Assembly: GCF_964275005.1 (NCBI RefSeq)
Contig: NC_092696.1
Coordinates: forward strand, 28,913,953-28,977,952
Reading direction: 5' to 3'
DNA length: 64,000 bases
Origin: Diadema setosum
Lineage: Eukaryota; Echinodermata; Echinoidea; Diadematoida; Diadematidae
The number at the start of each line of letters is the position of its first letter. Position 1 is the stretch's first letter. The notes beneath the pieces are model-generated. The model was not told where the DNA came from. It saw only the letters and a program-made list of their open reading frames with translations, and made no database searches. The position numbers and the translations under genes are program-made. This document shows positions 1 to 11,339 of the stretch, piece by piece.

Positions 1-1215
1 TCAAGCTAAAAACTTTTCTTGTCGCCTTTTTGACAACCTGTTTAGGGTAGCCACGCCGTTCAAAGAAACCGGCCATTTCATGTGATTTCTGTTGGAAGTC
101 TTCATCATCACTGCAGAGACGGCGGAGTCTAGTGAGTTGGGAGAACGGTATTGAGCGTTTGCAGCTGTTGGGTGAGATGATGAGTAGTTCAGATAGCAAT
201 GCGCATCAGCAGGCTTGTAGTGTACGCTTGTCTTTATCCGATCTCCTTCTAGGCCGAGTTTAAACCTAACTAGGCCGGGCTATTTAGGTAGATCATAGAG
301 CCGGGGGGGGGGGGTGGGGGGCTCCCAGGCCCCCCCCCCCTCCAGATCTCGGCCGTCGACCGCGCGATCGCGACGAAAATTGGCACACACATTGCCTATG
401 ATGTAATCTAAATTACTACGAAGTTAGATTTTTGAAAAATTGTCATTTATGCTAAATTATGCAAATCTATGCATAATGATGCATGAATTATCAGACAATT
501 TGGTATAAATCACTAAATAAAGCCCAAAATGGGCACATTTTTTTTGTGTGTAAATATTCTTTTTAGTGTCCTAAGCAAATATAAGAGAAAAAAATTGAGC
601 CATCCAAAAAAATTTCTTAAGTATTTTATTGTTTTTTAAATTTCTTATGTTCTTTCTGTTTTTTCGACTTTATGTTTTTCACTGTTTTTTCGATGAAACT
701 TGTCCGCGACATTGTTCTGAACGAGAAAATATGTTATTAGTTGATTTTAATCAATAAAACCCCAAAATAATCATGCTTTTATGAAATTTGACTGTAAGCA
801 CAGTTTCCATTGAAATTGTACACGAATTCACGTTTTTGAGCAATTTTTGATCTGACATGCACGTACATATTTATGCGAAACTTCGGAACCGCGTGCCCGG
901 GCATCGCAAATTTTGTGTCAAAAGATGCGGAAGACTCGACAGAAAAAAGTCATGAAACGTCGCGGCGATAGCTTCTCACGTTAGCGATACATCGCGCGGA
1001 ACGTCGAGGGGGGGGGGGGGGGCCTCGGAGGCCCCCCCCCCCCCCCCGGCCTAGTTAGGGTTAATGTCCAGGAATGCGATCGAGTCAGCGGAAATTTTAC
1101 GTGTGAATTTCAGTGAGTTATGGAAGTTGTTGAAGTGGTTGATCAGCTCATTCAGTAATTGTTCGAGGGTGCAGGATGCAACTCCGACGTAGTCGTCAAT
1201 GTACCTCTTTAGAAG
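1..1215 (-). mobile_element. Penelope-like retroelement fragment (reverse transcriptase part)
   Basis: Read on the minus strand, about 1065-1215 gives a reverse transcriptase stretch with a K-R-Y-I-D-D core, then a spaced F-L-D block; 1-259 gives the following region (V-H-Y-K-P-A-D-x-H-x-Y-L, then S-S-S-H-P). This order is typical of Penelope-like elements of the Neptune/Poseidon type. The copy is cut by the window edge and by an inserted TTAA element at 264-1060. It is an old, broken copy. Family placement rests on motif memory, not on a search. Confidence 0.65.
264..1060. mobile_element. TTAA-flanked non-autonomous element, copy 1 (piggyBac-type MITE, 797 bp)
   Basis: TTAA at 260-263 and at 1061-1064 flank inverted ends (ACCTAACTAGGCC on the left, GGCCTAGTTAGGG on the right). 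Just inside each end lies a G-run/C-run hairpin (about 302-342 and 1010-1048). The inside is AT-rich with no ORF. The retroelement reading on the minus strand continues across the site if one TTAA is counted, so the element is a clean insertion with a TTAA target duplication. A relative lies at 47518-48289 in the other orientation, sharing a CAGATCTCGGCCG block next to the poly-C tract. Confidence 0.8.
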
Positions 1216-1500
1216 AAGCGGTACATAGTACTAGTACCCGGATGCACCTCGTGGAGCAGTGGAGCGGTGGGGCTCTACAGCTTATGAATATTAATGAGCT
1301 GACTTCATGAATATGTACTAATACAAATTGTATGTATTTATGTGAATATATATGAATTATGTATGAGCTGTGGAGCTGTGGAGAGTACATTGTAAGTCTT
1401 GCAACGATTGTATGGCTAGTGTGGAATGCGTGTTGTGGAGTCGTGTTTTTTTTTTTTTTTTTTGCACGTCAATACGAAAGATTATTACGGTATTATGCAA
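1216..1500 (+). repeat. Dispersed repeat R1, copy a
   Basis: Carries GTACCCGGATGCACCT near 1234, then TGTGGAGCTGTGGAGAG, TTGCAACGATTGTATGG and TGTTGTGGAGTCGTG. The same blocks occur in the same order at 1590-1795, and inverted at 2690-3070 and 9590-9760. No ORF of meaning. A poly-T run interrupts it at 1445-1462. Confidence 0.65.
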
Positions 1501-1589
1501 ATGCATATGACAGCAACGCTATAGTGGATTGTAGAGCTACAAAATGACATGGCATATGAATATTAATGAGTTGATTTCAGAAATATGTA

Positions 1590-1795
1590 TGACATGCATT
1601 TATGTAAACATTGTATGAATTATGTATAAGCTGTGGAGCTATGGAGCAGCTGTGGAGATGTGGAGAGTGACTCTTGCAACGGATTGAATGGCTGGTGTGG
1701 AGTGTATGTTGTGGAGTCGTGTATATTTGCACGTGAGGTTGATGCGATATCGGACTTAACGCAATGATAATTATTGAAATAAATATCAACACAAC
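1590..1795 (+). repeat. Dispersed repeat R1, copy b
   Basis: Repeats the R1 blocks GAGCTGTGGAG, CTCTTGCAACGGATTG, GAATGGCTGGTGTGG and TGTTGTGGAGTCGTG in the same order and orientation as copy a, without the proximal GGATGCACCT part. Confidence 0.6.
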
Positions 1796-1799
1796 TGTA

Positions 1800-2690
1800 A
1801 CGTATCGCGGCTATTATGTCGCCATATATTTATTCATTAATTTTGTTTAAGAATGTGTTGTACGACATTTTAACTTTTTTTTTTCTCGGTTTCGTCAAGT
1901 TCTAGCATTGTGAATAAATAACAACAACAACAACAGAAGCCGCATAAATACGTAGATTTAAAACACGGAAAGGGACAAAATGGCGAAACGGCGAGTTGAC
2001 CCATGAGTACAATTTTCTTGCCTTTAGAGAACCAAGATTGAATTTGACTCGTTTAACCGTCCATGAAATAAGACATGAGCCACGATGAATTGACAATTTA
2101 CACCGTTCCATAGAATAATACACGCATACTGTACACAACTACGCGAGGAGAAAAAAAAAAAATCATATCAGTCCTTCGGTATATACATCTGCTTACATCT
2201 CGAAACAGTGCAGCTTATGATCGTGTTTTTTTGTTTTTTTGTTTTTTGCTTTTTTTTGGAAAGAGAGGGATAGAGATAACGAGAGGAAGAGAGAAAATTG
2301 TACAAGGTACAAGTACAATCTTGTATGCATGAAAGAAAACACTGCGATGTAAAATGCTGGTGTGAAATATATTTTTGTACATTAAAAGGCATAACTATAT
2401 ATTACACGATATTACAAGATACGTTGTAATAAACTATAAAAGCTACGTGCGACTTCCCTTGTAAAAGAGATGTATCATATGAACATGGGAAATATCGAAA
2501 CGTAGATTACACCAATAGTTTACTTCCTTTTTTTTTCTCGCGTATTCTGTTTTCAATGCTATTAGTTCTTAAATTTCCTTATCATCCAAAAGTGCCACAT
2601 AGGGTTAGATTTCGACACCACCCATACAGGATTCATTGGTTTCATGTAAAATGCCGTGACCACGACAGAGAACTCACACGTTTTAGTCGT
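1800..2690. other. Non-coding stretch, no recognised feature
   Basis: AT-rich, with poly-T and poly-A runs and CAACAACAACAA near 1921. Short ORFs here have no recognisable protein character. I see no gene or element edge. Confidence 0.5.
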
Positions 2691-3070
2691 ATCTATGAGC
2701 ACTCATTCATGCATTATATAAAGCACCACTACTAGTATCAAAGTGCTTAATCCCACAAGTTACTGTCACGCCCATTCACATGCACGCTAATCACTTCCGG
2801 GCCATACATTAATACATTTGCATAAACACCGTGTACTGATATCAAATACCCTTCCATATTATCATCGTGCAAAATCACACGACTCCACAGCATACACTCC
2901 ACACAAGCCATACAATCAGTTGCAAAAGAGTCACTCTCCACAGCTCCACAGCTGACATACATGAATATTCATACATATTCATGAATATTCATGTGCGAGG
3001 TCATCTTGGAGCTCCACAGTTTCACAATAATTTATTCACCATTGATGATGCTTATACGTTACTGCCATAC
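2690..3070 (-). repeat. Dispersed repeat R1, copy c (inverted)
   Basis: Contains CACGACTCCACAGCATACAC, CCATACAATCAGTTGCAA and CACTCTCCACAGCTCCACAG, the reverse complements of the R1 blocks. Together with copies a and b it makes an inverted pair across 1.2-3.1 kb. Confidence 0.6.
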
Positions 3071-3674
3071 GCATTTGCATAATGTTGTAATAACTTTTTT
3101 TTTTTAAATTCAAGTTCCATATTCCACATTCCATAAGATTATGATAATACATGGATCACTTGACACATACACAAACTACAATGCATTGCAAATGACTGAC
3201 AAATTATCTCACATTGATGTAAATAAGCACCAAATTAATTAGTGTCTTCGAAGTAGCCATGATGAAAAAAAAAATCATGAACACACATACTCAATTTGAC
3301 AATCAGTCGCAATACAACCAACTCGATGCAAGAATATTATTAACTGAACTATAATGTAGTTGTTGAAATCACAATGCTGCCTTTTATCATACTCAATCTT
3401 ACAATATATTACACAAGAAAATATGGAGATGTCATAAAATATCACAGGAACTTTCAGATAGTTCTCTCGGCATGTGTTTCCTTAAATTGGCAATGCTAGA
3501 GGCACTACGCACCAGTGGAGCTCAAATACAAGACAATTCCCCTTGTTGGTTACTTATAAGACCACAACACTCATATGATTGTCACACACATACACACTTG
3601 ACACACACACACACACATACACACAAGTGGTCACAAATAGCCACAGACTTTGAATACAATAACACGGTCTGTTT

Positions 3675-3938
3675 CGGCTTGTGCCGAAAGGGTGGGTTGG
3701 GTGGTGGCGCGTCGCGACAATGGGAACACCACCCTTCGTCCAAAGCCCCCCCCCCCCCCCCCCCCCGGTTATGACGATAGGGTGCGTTGGGAGCGTTGGG
3801 TCGCGTCGCGTTGACTGGAACCCCACCCTTCGTCCAAAGCGCCCCCCCCCCCCCCGGTTTTGCCGAAAGGGTGCGTTGGTACTTTTCCTCATGTAATATT
3901 AAAAGACGAGTTTTGAATTTATATTTAACCTTCAAACA
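3675..3938 (+). repeat. Outer inverted repeat, left arm
   Basis: Starts CGGCTTGTGCCGAAAGG and holds internal near-repeats of TGCCGAAAGGGTGCGTTGG, each followed by a poly-C tract, ending in TTAACCTTCAAAC. The reverse complement lies at 8193-8449, 4.3 kb away. The poly-C tracts differ in length between the arms. Confidence 0.8.
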
Positions 3939-4878
3939 ACCATTTTAAAGAGGCTATCGTCCGGATCGGTTTACACTCTATTACCACTTGGTCTACAGCC
4001 AGTTGGTCTAATAGACTGTTCAATATCATTGGTCTAATAACCAGTTGGTCTAGTCATCATTTCGTCCAATTACTGTTTGGTCTAATTGTTATTTAGTTTA
4101 ATTACTATTTGGTCTACAGTCATTTCGTCTAATAATTGGTTGGACCCCTGTGAAAACCAGCTTTTAGCTGACCAGGGCAATCCATCCCATGAGTGGAGAA
4201 TGAATAAATAAATAAAATAAATAAATAATAGCCATTTGGTCTATTTTTGGTCTATTATGAGTTGGTCTAATTCCATTTCGTCTAAACATCAAATGATCTA
4301 AAATAAAACCAAATTTGTCCAAGATAAATTTGGTGTACACATCATTAATTTTGGTCCATTGCCCAGTTGGTCTAGCCTCTGTCTGTCATCATTAGTCTAC
4401 ACCCATTTAGTCTAATAACCATTGATCTTATTGTCATTTGGTCTAATAGCCAGCCTCCTGGTCTAATCAGGTACCATTTGGTCCAATCATCGTTTCGTCT
4501 ATATGACCAACCGGGGTATTTTTTTTTTTTTTTTTTTTTGGGGGGGGGGGCCTTTTTATTGATGTGTACACCAAATTTATATTGGACAAATTTGGTTTTA
4601 TTTTAGACCGTTTGATGATTAGACGAAATGGAATTAGACCAACTCATAATAGACCAAAAATAGACCAAATGGCTATCATTAGACGAATTGACTGTAGACC
4701 AAATAGTAAATAAACCAAACAATTAGACCAAACAGTAATTGGACGAAATGATGACTAGACCAATTGGTTATTAGACCAACTGATGTTAAACAGTCTATTA
4801 GACCAACTGGCTGTAGACCAAGTGGTAATAGAGTGTAAACCGATCCGGACGATAACCTCTTTGAATGGTTGTTTGAAG
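3931..4878. mobile_element. Foldback element of GGTCTAAT repeats
   Basis: The left end CTTCAAACAACCATT and right end AATGGTTGTTTGAAG are inverted. Next to them, inverted, is ATCGTCCGGATCGGTTTACA. Both arms then run through degenerate repeats of TTGGTCTAATAGCCAG and its complement to a centre near 4350-4560, which carries a poly-T/poly-G tract. Only the left arm has the piece at 4141-4232. The outer 8 bases overlap the end of the 3675-3938 arm. Confidence 0.75.
4141..4232 (+). mobile_element. Short retroposon tail inserted in the foldback element
   Basis: This stretch is present in the left arm and absent from the matching place in the right arm. It ends in AATAAATAAATAAAATAAAT, an A-rich simple tail as left by LINE or SINE insertion. 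The family is not identified. Confidence 0.5.
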
Positions 4879-5505
4879 CAACGGCGTAAATCCGTACTGA
4901 GGAGTGGGGGGGGATGGTCACCATCACCACGATTACAAGCCCATAACCGGACCGGGGGGGGGGGGGGGGAAGAAGCTTGGTGCCCCCCCCCCCCCCCCCC
5001 CCACATACACACACACTTTACAGGGACCGGATGTCCCACTCTTTTGCATGAAATATAAATTGGGAGGAAAGTGGCAGCAAAAATATGAAGACTTTTTGTT
5101 CTTGTTGCTTTTTTTTTTGCTTGTCAGATGACTTTCGGCGGAAAATCAGACCTTAAAAGTATGAAGACATTTTTTTGTTTTTTAAAAATCTGTGAGAGGG
5201 AGCGGAGCGACCGAACGGGGGGAGGGTGTGTAGGGGGGGGGGGGTATCCCTCTCCCACACGAGGAAGATTTTGCATTTTCAGACCTGAAATTCAGCGATC
5301 TGGTGCACACTTTTGGTGAAAATTTTATTTTCTTTTCTTAAAAGAAAAATAAGAAAATGAAATATTCACAATATTATTGAAAGACTAAATCGTGGTATTT
5401 CAGCTCTTGCTCCGCCTGTGCGACATCACTGTGAAGGCCTACTAAATAATGGGGCCTATCACCGGCGTAGACAGGATTTGACCTATAGGAGGAGCGGTTA
5501 TGTGA

Positions 5506-7402
5506 GGGAGCGAAGCAAACGAGGGGGGGGGTATAAATCTTTTTGCATTGAAAATTTTGACATTTTACAGTCCAAAAACTGCCGTTTGTAGCTATATTTT
5601 CGCTTTGGAAATTAAGGGGGGCACACCAGGTGCAACTGCTGTCAATCACTGGCAGCAACATCAGGAGAATGGCCGCTATTTGATAGCGATTAAATGCGAG
5701 CGAGCTTGAAAATTTTGACATTCTACAGTCCAAAAACTGCCGTTTGTCGCTATACTTTTTCGCTTTGGAAATTAAGGGGGCCGCGCCGGGCGCAACTGCT
5801 GTCAATCACTGGCAGCAACATCAGGAGAATGGCATAGCGGTCAAATGCGAGCGAGCGGAGCGAGCGAGCTTGAAAGTTTTGACATTTTACAGTCCAAAGA
5901 CTGCCGTTTGTGGCTGTATTTTTTCGCTTTGGAAATTAAGGGGGACAGACCGGGCAAAACTGCCGGCAATTACTCGCAGCAACATCAGGAGAATAGCATA
6001 CCGAATAAATGCGAGCGAGCGAAGCGAGTGAGCTTGAAAATTGTGATATTTTACAGTCCCCCAAACTGTCCTTTGTGGCTGTATTTTTTCGCTTGGGAAA
6101 TAAAGGGGGCGCACCGGGCGAAAACTGCTGGCAATTACTGGCAGCAACATCAGGAGAATGGTATAATGGTTAAATGCGAGCGAGCGAAGCGAGCGAGCTT
6201 CAAAATTTTCACATTTTACAGGCCAAAAACTACCGTTCGTAGTTATATTTTTCGCTTTGGAAATTAAGGGGGGCCGCACCGGGCGCAACTGCTGTCAATC
6301 ACTGGCAGCAACATCAGGAGAATGGCATAGCGATTAAATGCGGGCGAGCGGAGCGAGCGAGCTTGAAAATTCTGACATTTTAGAGTCTAAAAACTGCCGT
6401 TTGTAGCTATACTTTTTCGCTTTGAAAATTAAGGGGAGCCGCACCGGGCGCAACTGCTGGCAATCACTGGCAGCAACATCAGAAGAATGGCATAGCGGTT
6501 AAATGCGAGCGAGCGGAGCGAGCGAGCTTGAAAATTTTGACATTTTACAGTCCAAAGACTGCCGTTTGTGGCTGTATTATTTCACTTTGGAAATAAAGGG
6601 GAGCGTACCGGGCGAAAACTGCTGGCAATTACTGGCAGCAACATCAGGAGAATGGCATAATGATTATTTGATAGCGATTAAATGCGAGCGAACTTGAAAA
6701 TTTTTGACATTCTACAGTCTAAAAACTGCCGTTTGTCGCTATACTTTTTCGCTTTGGAAATTAAGGGGGGCCGCGCCGGGCGCAACTGCTGGCAATCACT
6801 GGCAGCAACATAAGGAGAATGGCATAGCGGTTAAATGCAAGCGAGCGGAGCGAGCGAGCTTGAAAATTTTGACATTTTACAGTCCAAAGACTGCCGTTTG
6901 TGGCTGTATTATTTCACTTTGGAAATAAAGGGGAGCGCACCGGGCGAAAACTGCTGGCAATTACTGGCAGCAACATCAGGAGAATGGCATAATGATTAAA
7001 TGCGAACGAGCGAAGCGAGCGAGCTTCAAAATTTTCACATTTTACAGTCCCAAAACTACCGTTCGTAGCTATATTTTTCGCTTTGGAAATTAAGGGGGGC
7101 GCACCGGGCGCAACTGCTGTCAATCACTGGCAGCAACATCAGGAGAATGGCATAATGATTGAATGCGAGCGAGCTTCAAAATTTTCACATTTTACAGTCC
7201 CAAAACTGCCGTTCGTAGCTATATTTTTCGCTTTGGAAATTGGGGGGGGGGGCGCACCGGCCGAAAAATGCTGTCAGTCACTGGTAGCAACATCAGGAGA
7301 ATGGCATGAATGCGAGCGAACGGAGCGAGAGAGCTTTAAAATTTTGATATTTTACACTCCAAAAACTGCCGTTCGTAGCTATATTTTTCGCTTTTGTTTG
7401 TC
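5506..7402 (+). repeat. Tandem satellite array 1, units of about 150-176 bp, ~12 units
   Basis: Each unit has GCGAGCGAGCGGAGCGAGCG, then TTGAAAATTTTGACATTTTA, CAGTCCAAAAACTGCCG, TTTCGCTTTGGAAATTAAGG, GCGCAACTGCTGGCAATCAC and CAGCAACATCAGGAGAATGG. The CGCTTTGGAAATTAAGG-type landmark recurs near 5601, 5758, 5918, 6080, 6251, 6416, 6571, 6747, 6913, 7078, 7226 and in part near 7385. Units differ by small changes and indels. Open frames across the array are by-products of the repeat and are not genes. A second array of the same family is at 28958-29705. Confidence 0.9.
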
Positions 7403-8192
7403 CCACTTTTATGGGAGAATCATCCCCCCCCCCCCCGATCGACGCCTCTGCATATGAGGGTGCTTTTGTTAAGTGAAAGATCTGATATTTGGACAATTTT
7501 CCATTAAGAAAGTTCGAGATTTGTCCTCATCTCGGGAATTGCTTGGGGGATAAATGATTTGTCTGCCTTAACACTTCCAAAGGGGCGGGGCAAATGCCCC
7601 TTTGCCCCCCCCCCCCCCCCACCCCCGAGATAGATTTGACGCCCCTGATCTTCCCTGGGAATGCCCATAGATGTATCCTGACTGAGTAATCAGTCACTGT
7701 CGTTTCTCAGGAATTATTCAGGAAATGGAGGGGGTTCAATATATTATGACGATATAGTTTTTGTTATTGTTTGTTTGTTTGTTTGGTTTCGTACATATTT
7801 TGCAGATGGTCCCCAGTTACTCGCGTCATAGCATGTTTACATGTAGGCCTATACTATTTGACGTTGTCAACGTCTGAGCCATACCTTACAGTGACTGTAT
7901 GTCGATGTTACTTTCTTCGCGAGCGAGCGAAGCGAGCGAGCGCTTGAGAAAATTATGTATACATTTTCCTACAAGATAGAATACTGTTCAGCTATGTTAC
8001 CTGTCTGAAGGCCGGCGTACAAACGTCATGCAATAATTATGTCAAAATTGTTACAATCACATTTCTGCTTCCTCCATTTTTTTCCTCAAAATTCAGGGGG
8101 GGATGATTGTACAGGCCATCCCCCCCCCCCTCCTCCATTTCAGGGGGGATATATCCCCCCATCCCCCCCCCCCCCCGGGATTTACGCCCATG
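7403..8192. other. Non-coding stretch with poly-C tracts
   Basis: Poly-C runs near 7425, 7604, 8120 and 8164 and an isolated GCGAGCGAGCGAAGCGAGCG near 7920 that echoes the satellite. No gene seen. Confidence 0.5.
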
Positions 8193-8449
8193 GTTTGAAG
8201 GTTAAATATAAATCTAAAACTCGTCTTTTAATATTACATGAGAAAAGGTACGTACCAACGCACCCTTTCGGCAAAACCGGGGGGGGGGGGCTTTGGAAGA
8301 AGGGTGGCGTTCCAGTCAACGCGACGCGACCCAACGCTCCCAACGCACCCTTTCGGCAAAACCGGGGGGGGGGGGGGCCTTTGGACGAAGGTTGGGGTTC
8401 CCATTAACGCGACGCGCCACCACCCAACCCACCCTTTCGGCACAAGCCG
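8193..8449 (-). repeat. Outer inverted repeat, right arm
   Basis: Reverse complement of 3675-3938: starts GTTTGAAGGTTAAATATAAA and ends CCTTTCGGCACAAGCCG. Poly-G tracts replace the poly-C tracts of the left arm. Confidence 0.8.
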
Positions 8450-9000
8450 TCTGTTTCGGTCTGGACCCTCTATTCATGGTCAAGTGTCCATGAATGCTAC
8501 AGAAATATTTTGTTACATATTACTTGGTGATAATATTTTGTTTTCTTTATTTTCTAGTAGATTATAATCTTGATACAGTCTGCCTAGCACCAGGTAACTA
8601 ACAAACAGATTTGTTCGGTTTCTTGGGTTTGCTGTTGTTGTTTCGGACAACAGGACGTCTGGTTCACATCCAATCCAATGATAAACACATACTTTTATAT
8701 AAGTGGGCATATTATACACACATGCAAAAACACAAGACACACAGACATACAAATATAATATACATGTATTTCATACAATTATACATACACAGACAAACAA
8801 ACATGAGTGAATATAGTATATGTATGACATTCATATACTTTCATTTGCCTATTACCTCCACCATACTGCATTTTCTTTTCAAAACTTTTCTCACTGCAAA
8901 TGAATGACGTAAATTTGAAAGAAATGTTTTACTAACAGAAACAGAGCATGATGTAACCAAAGTATATCAAGATATTCAAAAAGTCAACGGAAAAAAAAAA
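8450..9000. other. Non-coding stretch, nothing recognised
   Basis: AT-rich with CA-rich patches. I see no exon, RNA gene or element end. Confidence 0.45.
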
Positions 9001-9009
9001 TTATCTTCC

Positions 9010-9400
9010 TGACACAATGATTCAATTCAATTTTTCAATTCAATTCAAAGTTTATTTCATTTTCCGACAAAACATAAGTTACACTTCTTTTGACAACAGA
9101 GAATAAGGTAAACAGAACATTATGTATTGAAAAGAATGTACAACAATTGAGGACCTTATAGTAATTATACGTTGTTGTAAAAAAGAAACAGAAGTGATCG
9201 AAATGAAGTACATGTATAATTTTGCTTAAAGTGTGAAAAATGGAGAGACCCACTAAAAAGACAGAGCTTGTAGAATGTGGGCCCCTCTTAATTGATTCTT
9301 GTCTTCTCAGCAAACAATCAAGCCTATCTCAAAAGCGTAATGTCTGCCTATCTCACCTGTGTTCAAATGCCTGCAGTGGGTCCGTTTCCATACAAGTGCA
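9010..9400 (-). mobile_element. Probable LINE-type 3' tail
   Basis: Begins with TTCAATTCAATTTTTCAATT-type repeats and AAAGTTTATTTCATTTTCC. Read on the minus strand this is an A-rich 3' end closed by a GAATT-type simple tail, as left by target-primed LINE insertion. No coding part remains, so the family is not assigned. Confidence 0.4.
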
Positions 9401-9589
9401 CCTACAAACTACATGTGGGACTAGCGACATAATACGTAGAGACCTGCTCACAGCCAATGGAATATGAAACCTTAATATGGTTTCATATTCCATTTGATTT
9501 TGGAGTAAAATATGTATAGCACAACATTCAATTTTAGACATAATTTCACAAATGTATAAGGACATGTAATACAATGATGTGTTAATATG

Positions 9590-9760
9590 AGGAACCTACT
9601 AAAAAGCTTTCGTATCAAAGTGCCAAAATACACTCGACTCGACAACATACATTCCACACCAGCCATACAATGCGTTGCAAGAGTCACTCTTCACAGCCAA
9701 CAGCTTCACTGTAATAGGTGCATCCGGCGGGTACATGTACACTACTTACATATGACGAGC
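9590..9760 (-). repeat. Dispersed repeat R1, copy d (inverted)
   Basis: Contains CATACATTCCACACCAGCCA, ATACAATGCGTTGCAAGAGT and AGGTGCATCCGGCGGGTACA, the complements of R1 blocks including the distal GTACCCGGATGCACCT part of copy a. Confidence 0.6.
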
Positions 9761-9771
9761 TTGCTTCCAAA

Positions 9772-9832
9772 AGGCGCTAAATCCATTGAAAAATGTTGGA
9801 TTCAGCGCCTTTTGGACGCGCAAGCTCTTATG
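9772..9832. repeat. Hairpin with CCAAAAGGCGCT arms
   Basis: AGCTTGC and CCAAAAGGCGCTAAATCCA pair with TGGATTCAGCGCCTTTTGG and GCAAGCT around a short loop, with a small mismatch block. Probably a minimal foldback element. Confidence 0.65.
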
Positions 9833-9939
9833 TGTAATACCAACACAATAAAAAGTTGTTTTTACTTTCATGTTTAGTTTGAAAGCACTACATACATTGT
9901 TACTCCAAACATTCGTTAATACAAAGGTTCATTACAGTG

Positions 9940-10215
9940 TACTCCATGGCTCTTTATTCCGAATGTTCGTTTTTCCAAGGAATCACTTTATTCTGAAGAT
10001 TCCTTAATCCAAAAAATGAAATAAGGTTCATTATTCCGAAGGTTCGTTCCTCGGAAGTTTCGCTATTCCGAAAGTTGATAATTTCGGAAGTGAGATAAGG
10101 TTCGTTGTTCCGAAGGTTCATTATTCCAAAAATGGCAAGAGATTCGTTATTCTAAAGGTTTATTAAATCGGAAATGAAAAAGGTTCGTTATTTCTGTGGT
10201 TCGTTTATCAAGTTT
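9940..10215. repeat. Degenerate tandem repeat of TTATTCCGAAGGTTCG
   Basis: The phrase TTATTCCGAAGGTTCG and near-copies (GGTTCGTTGTTCCGAAGG, CGCTATTCCGAAAG) repeat about ten times. No coding content. Confidence 0.7.
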
Positions 10216-10970
10216 ATCCGAAATCTTGATATTAATGTTAATGATGGAATATATAAGACAATAAAGTTCTTGATATATCCAGGGTGAAGACTACAGTCAA
10301 TCAATCAAATCAAACTAACACATTTTCTCACAACGAACTACTCGAGGGGACTACTTAGGGCTACTCCTCGAGGGGATTACATTCTACAAGCTAGGCTGTA
10401 TAGCAGTTACCTTCATTTCCGACGTCTTTTTCCTGATACAATTCAGTCACATTTTGCCCATGCATTTCTTTAAACTACATGTACTAGTATCTTCTGCTTT
10501 ATTTTAAAAATGTTCTGCATTAATAATTTCACTTGAATATGCAAAAGTCACATTTATACTTAACCTTTTTATATGCAAATGCCATATTGCATTATACACT
10601 TTTGTCGGAAATGAAATGAACGGCTGGCGAAGTAACACCATGTTTTCAGCTTTAAACATTGTTATTCGATCTGCAGTCAACGCATTGACATACTGTCGGC
10701 CTATTACGTTCCACTATACAGTGGCTTTTTATTCCACACCACCAGATAGGGATTCCCCGCCGACATTTTCTGTCGCAATTTCATTTTGTCATGACTCACA
10801 GTCTCACAACGGTATTTTCGGTGCTTGTGATAGAAAATATGTTTCGTTTATTTGAGAACTTGAGTGAAGAGGGTGGGGGTTGTAATGAGAAAAGAAAGAG
10901 GCGAACAATCCTGTAACGGTTCTAAATAGGACAATGCATTGGTGCCATGAATTTTTCTCCTGCGACAATT
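10216..10970. other. Non-coding stretch, nothing recognised
   Basis: Includes a small inverted pair CTCGAGGGGACTAC / CTCCTCGAGGGGAT near 10340-10376. No gene seen. Confidence 0.4.
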
Positions 10971-11335
10971 GCTCCCATGGAATATCTGCACGCTAAGCCA
11001 AACATAAAAACCTACCCACAAACATAACCCTCACCCTAATCCTAATCCTCACATCAAAATAAACCTAAAACCCTATCACAACTCTATCCTAACCCTAAGT
11101 CCGTGGAGAAAATAAGACCGGATAATTTCTCGCAGGAGCAAACATGTTCTGTCACCAGGACAATACTTTTATCCATACTGGACAATTATTACTCCAGACC
11201 CCAGTATGACCATACGTTTATCCCAATCCTTACCTTAATCCTTAACCCTGACCCAAACTATAACTCTAACCCTAAACCTTGCCCTAACCATGCTAACCCT
11301 AACCCTAACCCTAACCCTATAATCTTTACTCTTAT
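10950..11335. repeat. CCCTAA-rich repeat with inverted flanks
   Basis: CTAACCCTAACCCTAACCCT lies near 11295, with looser CCTAATCCTAATCC and CCCTAA units from about 11025. TTTCTCCTGCGACAATTGCTCC near 10953 and TTTCTCGCAGGAGCAAAC near 11126 are inverted to each other, so this is probably a dispersed element and not a chromosome end. Confidence 0.5.
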
Positions 11336-11339
11336 CCTA

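Noticed and set aside
5506-7402. CRISPR-like array
   Set aside because: The repeats are contiguous, about 165 bp, and degenerate, with no unique spacers, and the DNA is animal.
5374-7496. Several overlapping open frames on both strands
   Set aside because: They read through the ~165 bp satellite; the same phrases recur in each unit, as expected from a repeat and not a gene.
11290-11322. CCCTAA repeats as a chromosome end
   Set aside because: Only four perfect units, with ordinary sequence and inverted flanks on both sides; an interstitial repeat.
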